DNA of 64,000 nt. Source: Heterobasidion occidentale (taxonomy: Eukaryota; Basidiomycota; Agaricomycetes; Russulales; Bondarzewiaceae). Shown here piece after piece: positions 22,346-33,769 of this stretch. Made by a program: the position numbers and the translations under genes. The stretch covers positions 3,224,001 through 3,288,000 of the forward strand of contig JBCAQO010000002.1 in assembly GCA_039111635.1 (NCBI GenBank). Direction: 5' to 3'. The notes under the pieces were generated by a model that was not told the origin of the DNA, made no database searches, and saw only the letters and a list, made by a program, of their open reading frames with translations. The number at the start of each line of letters is the position of its first letter. Position 1 is the stretch's first letter.

Positions 22346-23837
22346 CTGCTGGAGACTGTAAACACAACTTGCTAACGGATGAATTCAGAGGGGATGCCTT
22401 CTGTTCTATTGGACACGGGCGGAGCTCGATCGTGGCCATGCAATAGGTGTGCTCTCGATCTACAGATATCGCGTTAACCTTGTGCGACTAGATTCGAAAC
22501 CATAAATTACCAGGACAGCGAATCTCTCAGTAAGATGTCGTTCTACTCACGAACAAGTAAATTTTGGAGGCATTCAGACGTCCATTCTGGGGGCTTCCAT
22601 GGCGCCCTTCTTTGACCCAATGTTCCTGCACAGCATATCGCTCTTGCGGGTAGCCTGCGCAGAGTACTTCGCATAGACGTGATGAAAAGAGACAGATAAA
22701 CCCTCTGTTAGTAGCATCTAGTAGTAAGTCCGCTATGATGCGAGGTGCAAATTAGCAGAGAATGGAAGGGGATGGACATTTGAAAAGACATGCCTGTTAA
22801 TTTTCTATGTGGGCTTGACACTATGAAGCTGTTCAAAGTAGATGCGGTGCGTGTCCTCGCACACCGACAGGATCGCTCATTTCCATGTGCACTGACGGAC
22901 TGTTATTGGGCCCCGGCCTCGGCAATGAATGCCATTTCGAGAGGCTGTCTTCTTAAAAGGGATTAAATATGCTGACTTTCGTGTTAATAATGGCAATATT
23001 GGAAAGGGGTCGGCCGGACAGGGGCCAGGCGACAAAGCAGGTTGACTATCGCTCGTTCGGTCGTAGGTCGTTGCGTTATTCCTTCTATGTCGAAAACTGT
23101 CAACTTGATGAGATTGTGACACTGATTATAGCAGGAGGGTTTGACATACGGCAGCTGCACTAATGCCCATCGTTCGTAGAATGGATTGCTGAGCTAGGAA
23201 CCGCCGGTTCGAGGCTCCTGTCAGAGTTGTTACAAAGGCTGTTTGCTGAGTTAGCCAAGCCGCGGAGTCTATCGGAGAGTAAATAACACGGAGCTCAATG
23301 TCGGTCATCATCCTGACTCCTCCTCCAACCTTGCAAGCAGAACTTTTGCAAGATGCTCAGCCCTGGGCCTGAACACCTGGCAGTCTATACTATCTCATAT
23401 ATTCGCAGCCAACTTGGGGTTGATATATTCTTTGAGCATCTAGAATGCAGTCTCAACCAGTGCGCTTTTAAATCTGGCGAATGCAGACCAGATCTCGGCG
23501 GACGATCTTGTGGAGCGTCTGTGGACCAAATTCAATTGAGCTGAAGTCATCTCCTGAGTTTGGCTGGAAAGAGGATGAGTTCCCGACACATTGTCCTCGC
23601 ACTCCCTTGGCAGCCACCACGTACGAATTTATAAATACCTCGAAGGTACCCAGGTACTCTGCCCTCCCACCCTCAGCCTGCATTCGCCTCTGGACCAGCA
23701 GCCCCCCTATCTCAGACACATATTCCCCGCTTTTGTCACCTCACATACTCGTCGCCGGATAGTCATTTATTGACAGAGTTTGCTCTAACGCCAATACTCT
23801 CTCGTCCACAACCCCCCCTCCCCCCACCCTTTGGACG
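22346..23837. other. Intergenic upstream of Zn2Cys6 gene
   Basis: 1.5 kb with no supported gene. A TATA-like TATAAATA is at 23630-23637, about 200 bp before the next start codon, followed by a C/T-rich leader (23765-23837). A short GGTTCGAGG stretch at 23209 resembles a tRNA B box but no tRNA fold was found around it. Confidence 0.5.
23630..23637 (+). promoter_or_regulatory. TATA-like element of Zn2Cys6 gene
   Basis: TATAAATA about 200 bp upstream of the predicted start, followed by a long pyrimidine-rich leader, an arrangement common in fungal promoters. Assigned by sequence match and position only. Confidence 0.4.
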
Positions 23838-25406
23838 ATGGTGCTGTTCCTACAGCCTACTCCTGCTTCTTGCTCCACGGTATTTTCTCGGCCCATCCTT
23901 CCCCTTGAAGCATTTCCTTCGCCCAGCTCTCAATGTTCCCGGCGTCGGGACGTACACACCCTTCCCCTTGATAGCCCCTTCTTTCAGCCAAATCCGACCC
24001 TTTTTCCGTCGACAAATCTCCATCCGTATAACTTGGTTAGAATTGACTCCTCCACGGTGTATCCTTCGCCTAGGGGTTGGTCTGGAGATCGCAAGGCGAA
24101 CACTACCCAACTCTATGCCCCTTCTTGCTCCCCTCAGCGATCGATTTCACCGAACCCACCAACCTTAGTTCGCAAAGATTGTTTGGACGGCGTTGGGACG
24201 CAAAATGCCAATATTTCTAACTGCTCTTCAGTGCCTGCTCGCCGGAAGAGGACAGTGCATGCGTGCTCGAAGTGTCGCGAACGCAAATCCAAGGTGTGTT
24301 TACCCCCTGAGTCTCGCATATAACCTCTATTTATCTGCCTCAAGTGTTCCGGCGATCACCCTGTCTGTCAACGCTGTTCGCTTCGTGGCCTGCTGTGCAC
24401 ATACCGTGAGCATGACAAACCCCGTATGCGTGGCCCAAACAAGACTCGTCTTCGCGCTACATCTTCATCCGCCGAGCTCCGCAAGGACAGGATCATCAGC
24501 GAGGGTTCTGGCGAATCCACCAATCGTCCTGCTCGCGAATACGGGACCTTTCCCCGCTCGAAGACGCCCCACTCCATATATTCCGATGCTCGGAACTACG
24601 CCTCCTTAGATCCTTCTCAATCATCTTCTCTTGCTGCCTCCGCAATTGCATCTGAAGCACAATCTCCGCTCACGTCCTCGCCAGGGAGCAGGAGGCCGAG
24701 TCTATCCTCCCAGATGGCGATGCTCACCGATGGTCAGTTCGATGAGGGGCTTAATCCTCATTCATCGCCTTCCAATTTCGTTCCTGCTCCATCGGCATAC
24801 GACGTTGACCTCAGTAATATTGACGGTTATAACACCTACTCAGGGTAAGCATTCTCAAGACTGTATACTGTACTGGCGTCTGATGTCACCAGCAGCCCGT
24901 TGGCTACCGCTTCCAGTTTTAGTTGTTCCTCAGCCTCTTCACACGAAGATGGTGCTTCAGGTCCACGCATCTATGACCTTGAGACCGCTCTTGCTGCAAT
25001 GGCTGACGCTGCGTCTACGCCGAGCAATCACGACTCGAGTCCCTCAGAGACTCCGTCGCCTTCATACCACGAATCCGCGGCTCCCTCACCTGAAAGCGTC
25101 ATAGTTTGTCTTCCCATGCGAATGGACCAGATACAAGCCGATCTCTCGACTCATACGTACATCGCGGACGAGAACTCGGTTGACCTATCCATACCCAGCG
25201 TATATTCAACGGGTCAAATCACCGACTCTTTGCTGCCTATCCACCAAACTGCCTGCGTGGAGTATCCATCCCTGTCCCAACCCTCCTCTGGCTGTGGAGC
25301 AGCCATCTCTAGCATGCCGCAGCCCCCGAACTTGATGGCTCAGCTGTGTGACGAGCATATCACTTCGTTTGACCAGGTTGCAGCGTTCACGCAGAATATC
25401 TTCTAA
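23838..25406 (+). CDS. Zn2Cys6 binuclear-cluster transcription factor
   Basis: Fungal-specific DNA-binding regulator. Three exons (23838-24293, 24345-24844, 24893-25406) give 489 residues in frame. The binuclear cluster lies at about residues 143-170: CSKCRERKSK from exon 1 joins CSGDHPVCQRC and SLRGLLC from exon 2, supplying six cysteines with Zn2Cys6 spacing. The basic stretch RRKRTV precedes it and a basic linker follows. The rest is Ser/Pro-rich with acidic patches and no recognised fungal_trans middle homology domain. The N-terminal 140 residues are Pro/Ser-rich; the ATG at 23838 is the first in frame. It stands alone, with no metabolic cluster beside it, so its targets are unknown. Confidence 0.88.
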
Positions 25407-26033
25407 TCATCCACAATGTAATTCATAACTAAAATTTGTACCGGATCTGTACTCTATATTCCCGTCCATTGTGTCGTGTAGCATCACCTATCCTGTATCA
25501 CTCATCCAAAGCCCTCTTGTCTCCTAGTCATGTATCTTCATTCCTTGTCAGTTAGAAAACGCCGCATATATCTATATCCATCTGCTTTTGATTAACACAC
25601 TATGCTCTGAAGAATCGCAATTTGTTTTCATCTGATGAAATTGTGAGCAGAATCTCTAATTTGCCATAACATAGTAGAAAGACACTCCGCCTGACTATAT
25701 TCACGCTCTCTCACGTCCCGTAAAGGAATTAAGATCCAAGCCGTCGTGGGCTCAGACGCAATAACAGATGGCAGACCACATAATATCTAAACACATTTAC
25801 CCGTGCGGTTTCAGCAAAAGAGCGGCACTAATGGGACATGCAGGAAGCGACACAGGTTCCATTACACACGAGGGTGTATGCGCACGAGAGCCACCATGTG
25901 GTTCAAGTGTCAAAGTTTCATGGGTGGGAGAAGCACTACATAGACAGTCAAGGTCAGACAAGGAGCGGAACGCAAAGGATGAGATATTTGCCTGTGGTTG
26001 TTTGCGGAAAAGTTGTCCGTGACGAACAGCGCC
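25407..26033. other. Intergenic after Zn2Cys6 gene
   Basis: About 630 bp of lower-GC sequence between convergent 3' ends (Zn2Cys6 gene and the orphan gene on the minus strand). No gene seen. Confidence 0.5.
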
Positions 26034-26694
26034 TCATGGTTTAGGTTGTTGAGGAACTCTCGAAGTCGGGGTCCAGACCATCGCCAACTTCTGGGCCTCT
26101 TCTTCTGACAATCCTCGCTCCCTTCGAGTATTTGGTTCGACCCTGCCTCCGTGGGAGATGCCAAAGCGCCGCATATACTCATCCAATTCTGCTTGGACAG
26201 TTCCTTGTACCATTCGAACCCCTGTCCCACTCTGCCATCATGGCCTCCAGGTCCACATGCAAGGCTTCTGTGTTCTGAAGGTTGTCCCCTTCAAATCCTG
26301 ACGCAGAATCAACGGGGAAAAGGCCTTGCGCAACCGCCTCCTCGTCTGCGGTTGACAAGGAGTGAGCCCATGCATCCCCTCAATGGACCACCCACCTTCT
26401 TTGCTGAGAGAGGCTCCCAACACGGGTGGTGTGTCTATCCCAGCCTCGGATTCAGACTCTTCTGCAATAGTGGGGGACGCCACAGAAGAGACATTCTCTG
26501 CTTGATAGTCGACTTGGATTGAGCAAATCCTCCGGCCGGCATTGACAGGGTTCTGCTGATCGACACAGCTTTGCTGGACTTTGCGCGGAAAACGACAGAG
26601 ATCTCTTGGGAAGTCCCATTGCGGTCTATGATCATCTCAGCATTGGCCGCTCTGACGAAACTTAGGAAGGACGTACAGTTTTTGAACGCTGCAT
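26034..26694 (-). CDS. Unrecognised protein, three-exon gene with two probable indels
   Basis: I do not recognise the family. A minus-strand model with exons 26694-26677, 26635-26396 and 26345-26034 gives about 189 residues. Its introns (41 and 50 nt) have GT..AG ends and agree in phase. The frame holds only if one base is missing near 26475 (after IKQRMS) and one G is extra in the run near 26219. Visible parts are a basic/Ser-rich N-terminal third (SKAVSISRTLSMPAGGFAQS), an acidic middle (IAEESESEAGID, SKEDEEAVAQGLFP) and a helical-looking C-terminal part (VQAELDEYMRRFGISHGG, GLSEEEAQKLAMVW). A TTTATAAA element lies 112 bp upstream. A recent pseudogene is an alternative. It could belong to a lineage-specific family. 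Confidence 0.5.
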
Positions 26695-27473
26695 GGTTTG
26701 GTGAGAGAAATCGCTATTACAGTCCAAGGATGCGGGAGCAGTGTGATGGCAGAGAGGATCGCGATACGAGGTGGTGGAATGAGTACAGTGCGGGAGAGGC
26801 TGACCTTTATAAACAACTGCAGTGTGGCTGTCGTGGCGATATACCACGTCAGGACAACGCGTTGCACAAGAGACAACCACCGGACAGAGATTGTCAATGC
26901 GTGTGGTTGTGACCCATCTGTGGCTTTGGCCGTGGCATAGATCAATCGGAGACAGCCGTGGCTTTGCCAATGTGGCTCGATGGCGGCGTGATGGCGAGTG
27001 GACCGAGCACAATGGCCACTGCACATGCACCACCGAAGCCACGGTGGTAGGAGGGAAGGTTGTGAACACTGTGGCAGCAACTGCATGCAGGCAAGGCAAG
27101 AAAATCGGCAACATTCTATCCGGCCTGAAACCGCCCTGGCTCGCTACTCTACGTACACCCCCCGACAAAACATGTTCATCCCCTTCTTTGTGGCTGGACA
27201 ATCTTCAGAATGCCACTTTATCGATCCACGCTTGACCCTTATCGAGTTCGGTCAGACCGGTCCTCGATTTGATTGGACGCGGCTTACTTTGCGTTGCACA
27301 TTGCGCACATTGCATGACCTTCTACTTTGAGTGGGCAGAGAGCTTTGTGGACTCCACCCATAAAATGACTCTTGAGGCTTCTCATCTCCTTACCTAAGCA
27401 ACATATGGGCCCGGCCTAAGACGAAGCTGAGTTGAGGGAGCGCACATCAAAACCAAGAACACAAACTTACTAC
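26695..27473. other. Region upstream of orphan gene, no supported gene
   Basis: Several medium open frames occur on both strands but none shows conserved motifs or consistent splice phases. Confidence 0.45.
26806..26813 (-). promoter_or_regulatory. TATA-like element before orphan gene
   Basis: TTTATAAA on the minus strand, 112 bp upstream of the predicted ATG at 26694. Position and sequence are the only support. Confidence 0.35.
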
Positions 27474-27990
27474 GACAATTGCCTGCCTCGCGTAAGCTTG
27501 TAGAACCACGTCATAACCATTCCATCCAAACTTCAAATAGCAATCAGCATGGTGAGGTGCGTCCTGCTGACTCGCCACATTGACTCCAGCATTACTCGTC
27601 GGTCGTGGTTTGCTATCCTCTATTGAAAAGTTGTTAGAGGTAGAGTCGGAATGGAGAGGTGATTGGGCTGAGACACGGCGATTACAGCTGGTGGCGCATA
27701 TTGTGGCATAGATGTTGGCGTTGGAAGGAAGGGACGTGACCACATGTCCGCTAAATCGAGTAGGGGCGGTGGTAAAAGGAACAAGTCATGCGGCCCCGAA
27801 CTAGGTGGTTGAGATGAAACTGGGAAGGTCGCAATGTCGCGGCATGGGTCGGGTCTGTGGTAGAAATGCACGAACACGCGCATTTTCTCATTACGAAGCG
27901 GTGCCATTGCGAGGTGAGGATGAGGCTGAGTGAAGGAACAGGCTCTACGACCAATATTTGAATATCAGGTCTGCAAGGAATATTGTGGCA
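27474..27990 (-). pseudogene. Possible coding remnant, unrecognised
   Basis: Minus-strand frames that look protein-like follow one another with shifts: a first segment about 27907-27650 (containing MRVFVHFYHRPDPCRDIATF), then one about 27690-27474 ending ARQAIVV immediately before a strong GTAAGT donor. No downstream exon or homologue could be recognised. It may be a decayed gene, a badly sequenced gene, or chance. Confidence 0.25.
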
Positions 27991-29232
27991 CACTGGGTAG
28001 AAAGGAGAACCACTAACAAAGGCACGCTAGAATGGCCTAGAATGGAAAATCGACACCGCAATTTTGGCTGATTTGAGTTTTTGGCGTGTTCACCTGTGAC
28101 ATCACTATCACAACGCGAGGCTTGCATCTCTGTCGTGGAATAAGGTCTTTGAGATTATGACGTAGAATGAAGTCCATTCGAGTGCACCTGTAGCCTTACT
28201 CACTGCTTTGCGACAAGAACTTCGCCATCGTTCGAGATCATCTTTGGGGTAGAACAGGGGGTGTCATGCACATTAGATACAAAACAAACCTAACAATCAG
28301 GCCCAATAGCACGCAGTGATGCTTTGGAGACCGCGAACTTGATGAATTCCGCCAACACTACTCTTTGAAGGTCGACAGCGTTATCGAGGATACTCTAGAA
28401 TAATTGAATAGATAAAGTGCTCTCAAAAAGTGCTGGATTTTACAAGGAACGAAGATATCAAAAAGAACAGGACGCGCACCAAACTCGACACATTGATAAC
28501 CCCACGATAGGCAAGAGGCAGTATGGCAATAAGAGGATCGCGAGCCTGTCCAAAGCTCTGTTCTTTTCAGATAAGAATATGCAGACATCTATTCAGGCTG
28601 AGAAAATATCAGGCTATGTATGTGAAATGCCAGAAAATTGAGCACAGCTGGAGGGACTACTTACAAATGAGCAGGAGGAGAGTTCGCCTTCGACATAGAA
28701 CCTCACGGAATGAGAAATCTTGTGGTCGTGTATGCGAAAGCGCTGACAAAAAGTGGATATCTTCGATGGTGGGGATGAAAACGGTCTCTGATCAGCTCTG
28801 ATCATTAATTGCTAGAAAGTCTGATGACTATGAGAAGCTGCTGCGGTGTCTGGAGAGAACCCATTGATTCAGGCGGTAAAGAGGTACGCATCAGGTTATT
28901 GTGAAACGCTAGTCATTAACCGGAACCACTGAGATATGGCTAGAGCTAGCTAGAGCCTGAGAGCTCGAGCGCTTGAGCGTTCGCTGCGTTCAACATTCGA
29001 AATCCAGCAAGCCCGAGCGCATGACGGCCAAGCAAAGTCGGCAGCCGGCGTCTAATTTCGCATATTGGTCTATCGATGCACGTGCGCATGGGCGCTCTGA
29101 ACTTTTCAGCCTTCGGATCTCGGAGGTTGGACGGACGAAACAAGATGAAACTGTTTGCTATAAGTGTGACCTCCCAGACGCTCACCCTGTCGACTCTCCC
29201 ATTTCCTTCAGTCCGTTGACATCGACATCCTC
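27991..29232. other. Intergenic upstream of arginase gene
   Basis: About 1.2 kb, AT-richer than the window start, with no supported gene. It should include the arginase promoter. Confidence 0.5.
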
Positions 29233-30605
29233 ATGACTTCGAAATCTAAGTTCCTTCTAGAGCCGAAAACTGTCGCAGTGAGTTCCATCGCATTCCTTTC
29301 ATGCATTCGCAAGTTCATGCTTTACGCGAGTAGGTGGTAGGATGCCCATTCAGGTTCGAAGGATCTTTGCTTTTTGGTTCTTGATGTTGACCAATGACCT
29401 CGTTGTACTCTTAGTGGTGGGCAGGTGAGCCCATCTTAGACGTTTTTGCATCTTTTTTGTGTCTTACGCTTTTTCGACCGCAGCACAGGGCCGGCGTGGA
29501 CAAGGGCCCCATTGATCTCGTCGACGCCGGGCTCATCCAGCAACTGACTGACCTCGGATGGAACGTCCAGTTTGATGGTCATCATCAGTTTGAAGACATC
29601 TCTGCTGAAGCTGACCCGCCGATCGGAAAACTGAAAAATCCAAGGTTGGTGTCAAAAGTGACTGAAGCCGTTGCAAAAGCGGTCGGGGAGCATGCTAAGC
29701 AAGGTCAGCTTCCGCTGACTCTTGGGGGCGACCATTCTCTGGCGATGGGCACCATTGGGGGAACGCTCTCGTGAGTCGCATTCCAAGATAATCAGGGCAG
29801 AGCCTGATGAGCGCCATAGAAAATACCCCGACTTGACCGTGATTTGGGTTGACGCTCATGCGGACATCAACACGCCTGAAACGACAGATTCAGGTTAGCT
29901 TTTATAGCATCTTGCGTGCCGTCTCCCGAGCCGTCTTCATGTATATCGCAGGGAACATCCACGGCATGCCGGTTTCCTATCTGCTCTCATTGGCCAACTC
30001 TACCTCTGCTGGCCCTACCCCCGCTAATGAGCCCGCGCCTTTCTCCTGGCTCGATTCTATTCACCTTTCCCCAGCACGTATTGCCTACATCGGGCTTCGT
30101 GACATTGATGCAGGAGAGAAGGCCTTGCTACGTAAACACAACATCGCGGCCTTCTCGATGCACGAAGTAGATCGTTACGGAATTGGTCAGGTGGTCGAGA
30201 TGGCTTTGGACAAAGTGAATCCCGGTAGGGATAAGCCCATCCATCTAAGCTTCGATGTGGATGCCCTGGACCCCTCTGTTGCACCGAGCACTGGAACCCC
30301 TGTCCGTGGGGGCTTGACGTTCAGAGAAGGACACTACATCTGTGAAAGGATCTACGAAACAGGTCTCCTGGTCGCTGTTGATTTGATGGTACTAGACATT
30401 GTCGACACTCGGAGAAGATGCACAACTGATGATTTTTCGTTCATAGGAAGTCAACCCATCGCTGAAAGACCCGGAGAGTGTGAAACAAACTGTGGCAGTT
30501 GGATGTTCCCTCGTTCGGGCCGCACTAGGTAATCAGGCGCATCCTTTTGAGCATAATAGCATCGCTCATGTAACCTTTTTCCGTGTAGGGGAGACTCTTC
30601 TTTAA
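29233..30605 (+). CDS. CAR1: Arginase
   Basis: Mn-dependent hydrolase of L-arginine to ornithine and urea. Eight exons (29233-29277, 29334-29353, 29415-29424, 29484-29770, 29820-29893, 29952-30388, 30447-30528, 30589-30605) give 323 residues, normal for the family. Metal and active-site blocks are present: [39 protein letters not shown] and the substrate-loop glutamate in LTFREGHY. The N-terminal [19 protein letters not shown] is assembled from exons 2, 3 and 4, where exon 3 is only 10 nt. The last coding exon is 17 nt and supplies the closing GETLL. All phases agree and no frame break is needed. The aminotransferase gene follows 355 bp downstream on the same strand. Confidence 0.97.
29415..29424 (+). 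other. 10-nt micro-exon in arginase gene
   Basis: Flanked by TTAG and GTGAGC, it completes SGGQ between PFS and HRAGVDKGP. Skipping it would break the frame (10 is not a multiple of 3). Confidence 0.9.
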
Positions 30606-30960
30606 TCCGGCGGCGTAATGACGGTCCATTATTGAGTCATTCTGTATCTAAGAAGAGATCATGTCAGGATAGAACTGTATCCTTAGACGTATGTGCCGAG
30701 ATTTGTAGTGGGACCCTGTATGTCGAGTTAACGTGTGTGCAACTTTGTGATCGCTGGCCGTTCTTCCAGGCGCAACCACGTCGTTGCAGCGTGTTGCGGC
30801 TGGCGGCAACGCGGTAGGAAGGAAGCTTCATGTGACCAATTGAGACGGGGATATATATAGAACAGAGGTGAAGGGCACAGCTGTGGATCTGATCTGAAAT
30901 ATCCTCTCTATATAACCACCTCCTCCCCGCTCGGTGCCCATATCTTCAACAAGCTTCACC
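30606..30960. other. Short intergenic with aminotransferase promoter
   Basis: 355 bp after the arginase stop. ATATATATAG at 30851-30860 and TATATAA at 30909-30915 precede the aminotransferase start. No gene seen. Confidence 0.55.
30909..30915 (+). promoter_or_regulatory. TATA-like element of aminotransferase gene
   Basis: TATATAA 46 bp before the predicted ATG; a second TA-rich block lies 100-110 bp before it and may be the functional one, since 46 bp leaves little room for a leader. Confidence 0.4.
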
Positions 30961-33485
30961 ATGTCCGGCACACCCAGTGCAAACCCGTCTCGCTCCACAA
31001 CTCCTTTTCACTTCAGAGATGTCGTACGTTCTCATCATTGGCTCCAAAATGTATTTACGCAGTTAATGATGCCATACACTTGGACGACCTCTTGATACAT
31101 CTGCACTGGCCCTGCTCGTCTTCAGGTCTTAGACGTCATCAAGCATTTCAAGCATGAAAGGACTCCGAAGCTCACCAGGTACTCTTTCTTTCTCTGCGCT
31201 TCGATGTCTTGGCTGACGTCAGCTTATGATATCCTCTCCTGCGATAGATCTTCCGTAGTTCTGCTGGCCACAACCCGAAGGCAGTCTTACCGCAGACCAT
31301 CAATCCCGTTCGTCTTCTGACTTGCCCTGCCTTGCCTACATGCACAGCGCTGAATCGGTCTCTAGGATGAGGAAACCGTCCCCGGTATACAACACCCGGG
31401 CTCTACCGGAGTCATCTACTGCTCCGATCGCGCCATGGCCAATGGTTTCAACTATGCGAGCTCGCACGAATGGGCTAACCTCGGCCAAGGGGCTCCCGAG
31501 GTCGGACCCATCCCAGGCGCTACTGAGCGCCCAACAAAGGTGGAGTATCCTTTAGATGCGTTGGAGTATGCCCCAACCACCGGCGTCAAAGGTGCGCCGC
31601 TCGGCGATGCCATCTTTGATCGAACTCTAAGTATACTCCCGCTGCTACCAGCTCTCCGAGAGGCTGTTGCCAACCTCTATAACCATACGTATCGCCAGGG
31701 AAAAGCCTCCCAGTATACCTATGAGAATGTTTGTATCGTACCAGGCGGGAGAGCTGGTCTCTCGCGCGTCGCTGCCGTCATCGGTGACGTCTACTGCGTA
31801 AGTGATGATTTATGATTCGTTGTGATTGATATGACCCTCTGTCTGATCTAAACTGATGGTTGTCGGTGCAGTCTTACCAAGTCCCAGACTACACAGCCTA
31901 TGATCAAGTACTTTCCGCCTTTAGAAGACTCGTCCCTGTGCCCACAGCGTAAGCTGTTACCACTGTTCTGTGATGTACCTTCTGATTCATTTTCAATAGA
32001 CTGGAGCATGAGGTAATTTTCTTTTCTATCCTATTCATCACAAACTGATGTACCCTGTAGAATATGTATCGCCTAGACATACAACAAACCAAGGTCAGTG
32101 TTGTATATACGCTTAGTTCCCTCTAATCCCAGTTAATGTCATTCAATTCATGAACAGAAAGACATTCGTACTCAAGGTCTTGCCGTCCTAATCGCCTCAA
32201 ACCCAAGGAACCCGACCGGCCAAGTCATCGAGTACGTTGTTCTTCAGTCTCAATTAAGATCGCGATGTAGATCTTCCGTTTAGAGGAAAAGACCTCAAAG
32301 AACTCGTGGCATTGAGTCGAGAAGACACTACCACCTTGATTCTTGACGAGGTACGATTCTAACGAAAGGATCATGTCGCCGGTCTCATTTTTTTGCATAG
32401 TTCTATTCTTGGTACATTTATCACGATTCTGAGAAAGACTTTGGCAAGTCGGTGTCGTCCGCCGAATACATCGAGGATGTCAACTCGGTAAAATATCTCG
32501 TATCTAAATCTTCACACTCACTCAACACAGCCTGGACTCGTGTTTTTAGGATTCTGTTGTTATCATTGATGGACTTACCAAGGTCTGCCTTTCTTCGTTG
32601 CTCTTTCAATCGAGTGTCCGTACTGATGCCTCACAAGAATTGGCGCCTCCTGGCTGGCGTGTCTGCTGGGTCGTCGGACCGAAAAACTTGGTCACTGCCC
32701 TGTCTCAATCAGGTACTGGACCGTGTGACTGACTTCGGTGTTATAAGTAATTGACCGACTACTTTCGTCTCCCCATGAAGGATCATTCCTCGATGGAGGT
32801 GCCAACCATCCGTCAGTGTCTCCGCTCTTCCATTTCTCAGTAGCGCTGAAGTCAACCCCAATTGATTGCACCACTCATATAGTCTTCAGCTTGCCGCTAT
32901 TCCCTTGCTCGACCCCGATCATGTCCTAAAGGAAAAGATTGCTCTCCAGCGCCATTTCAAGGAGAAACGCGACCATGTGCTCAAACGCTTGCACGAGCTC
33001 CGCTTGGACGTCGATGTCCCGCCCGTCAGCACATTCTACATCTGGCTCAACCTTGAGAAACTGCCTCCGCCGCTAAACAACGGTTTGGTGCGTTCGTCCC
33101 TTTACCCCTGTTCATCAGGTCTCATTGACGGGAGCCACTAACATCCTGCTGGATTGTAGACTTTCTTCGAAGAGCTGCTGAAGGAGAAGACGATCGTCAT
33201 CCCTGGTATTTTCTTCGACATCAACCCCGCCCATCGCAGGAACCTATTTAGCTCGCCATGCCACCACTTTGTGCGTCTCTCATTTGGCCCGCCGATTGAA
33301 GATTTGGATAAGGGTTAGTTCATGTTGCACATATACACCGGACCTCTACTCATTCCACCGATACGCCAGGTCTCGATGCCATAGGCCGCGTCCTGCGCAA
33401 GGCCCGCAAGGAGGGTATGCGGAGTTTCGGCCACAGCTACAAGAAGAGCATCGAGAGCATCGCAAGCTTGGATGACCACGTGTAA
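30961..33485 (+). CDS. Class I/II aminotransferase (PLP, fold type I)
   Basis: Pyridoxal-phosphate enzyme; substrate not assignable. Sixteen exons (30961-31023, 31126-31178, 31259-31307, 31366-31797, 31872-31948, 32000-32012, 32061-32093, 32158-32231, 32284-32350, 32401-32487, 32550-32582, 32638-32712, 32781-32811, 32883-33087, 33160-33313, 33370-33485) give about 520 residues. Seen are NLGQGAPEVG, the cofactor-stacking region SYQVPDYTAYD, ASNPRNPTGQV, TTLILDEFYSWYIY, the Schiff-base lysine in IIDGLTKNW, and HHFVRLSFGPP with the carboxylate-binding arginine. Exon 6 is only 13 nt. Exon 12 carries a frame break in CGCCTCCTGG (32644-32653): one more C would give NWRLPGWRVCWVVGPK, conserved after the lysine. 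All other phases agree. Confidence 0.9.
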
Positions 33486-33769
33486 CTAAGTGTGTCTTTA
33501 CGAGAACGGGCTATATCCAGGGGGAGAGAGTAACATGGAGCCTAGAGAAGAACCGTGTAGATTTTCAGCATAAACGATCTTGACTCAATATCACAGATTA
33601 TAAAGATGTCTTTTATATCTCGACTGATTTTAAGATTCGAGGCTACACGCTTCGGTGTGCCACTGATTAGAAAAGCAGACGTCAGATTAACGCATCCCGG
33701 CCAGGAACGGCCTATCAGATAACTTGAAAGTGTCGAATGGAGGAACATAAGAGAAGTACAGGGCAAACC

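Noticed and set aside
23200..23225. GGTTCGAGG, resembling a tRNA B box
   Set aside because: No matching A box, anticodon arm or paired acceptor stem could be found around it.
25407..29232. A decayed transposon
   Set aside because: No terminal repeats, reverse transcriptase, integrase or transposase motifs were seen; splice-like structure of the 26-kb gene argues against it.
23838..33485. A secondary-metabolite or nitrogen-use cluster around the Zn2Cys6 regulator, arginase and aminotransferase
   Set aside because: No backbone synthase, transporter or other tailoring enzyme is nearby, and the genes are ordinary housekeeping types.
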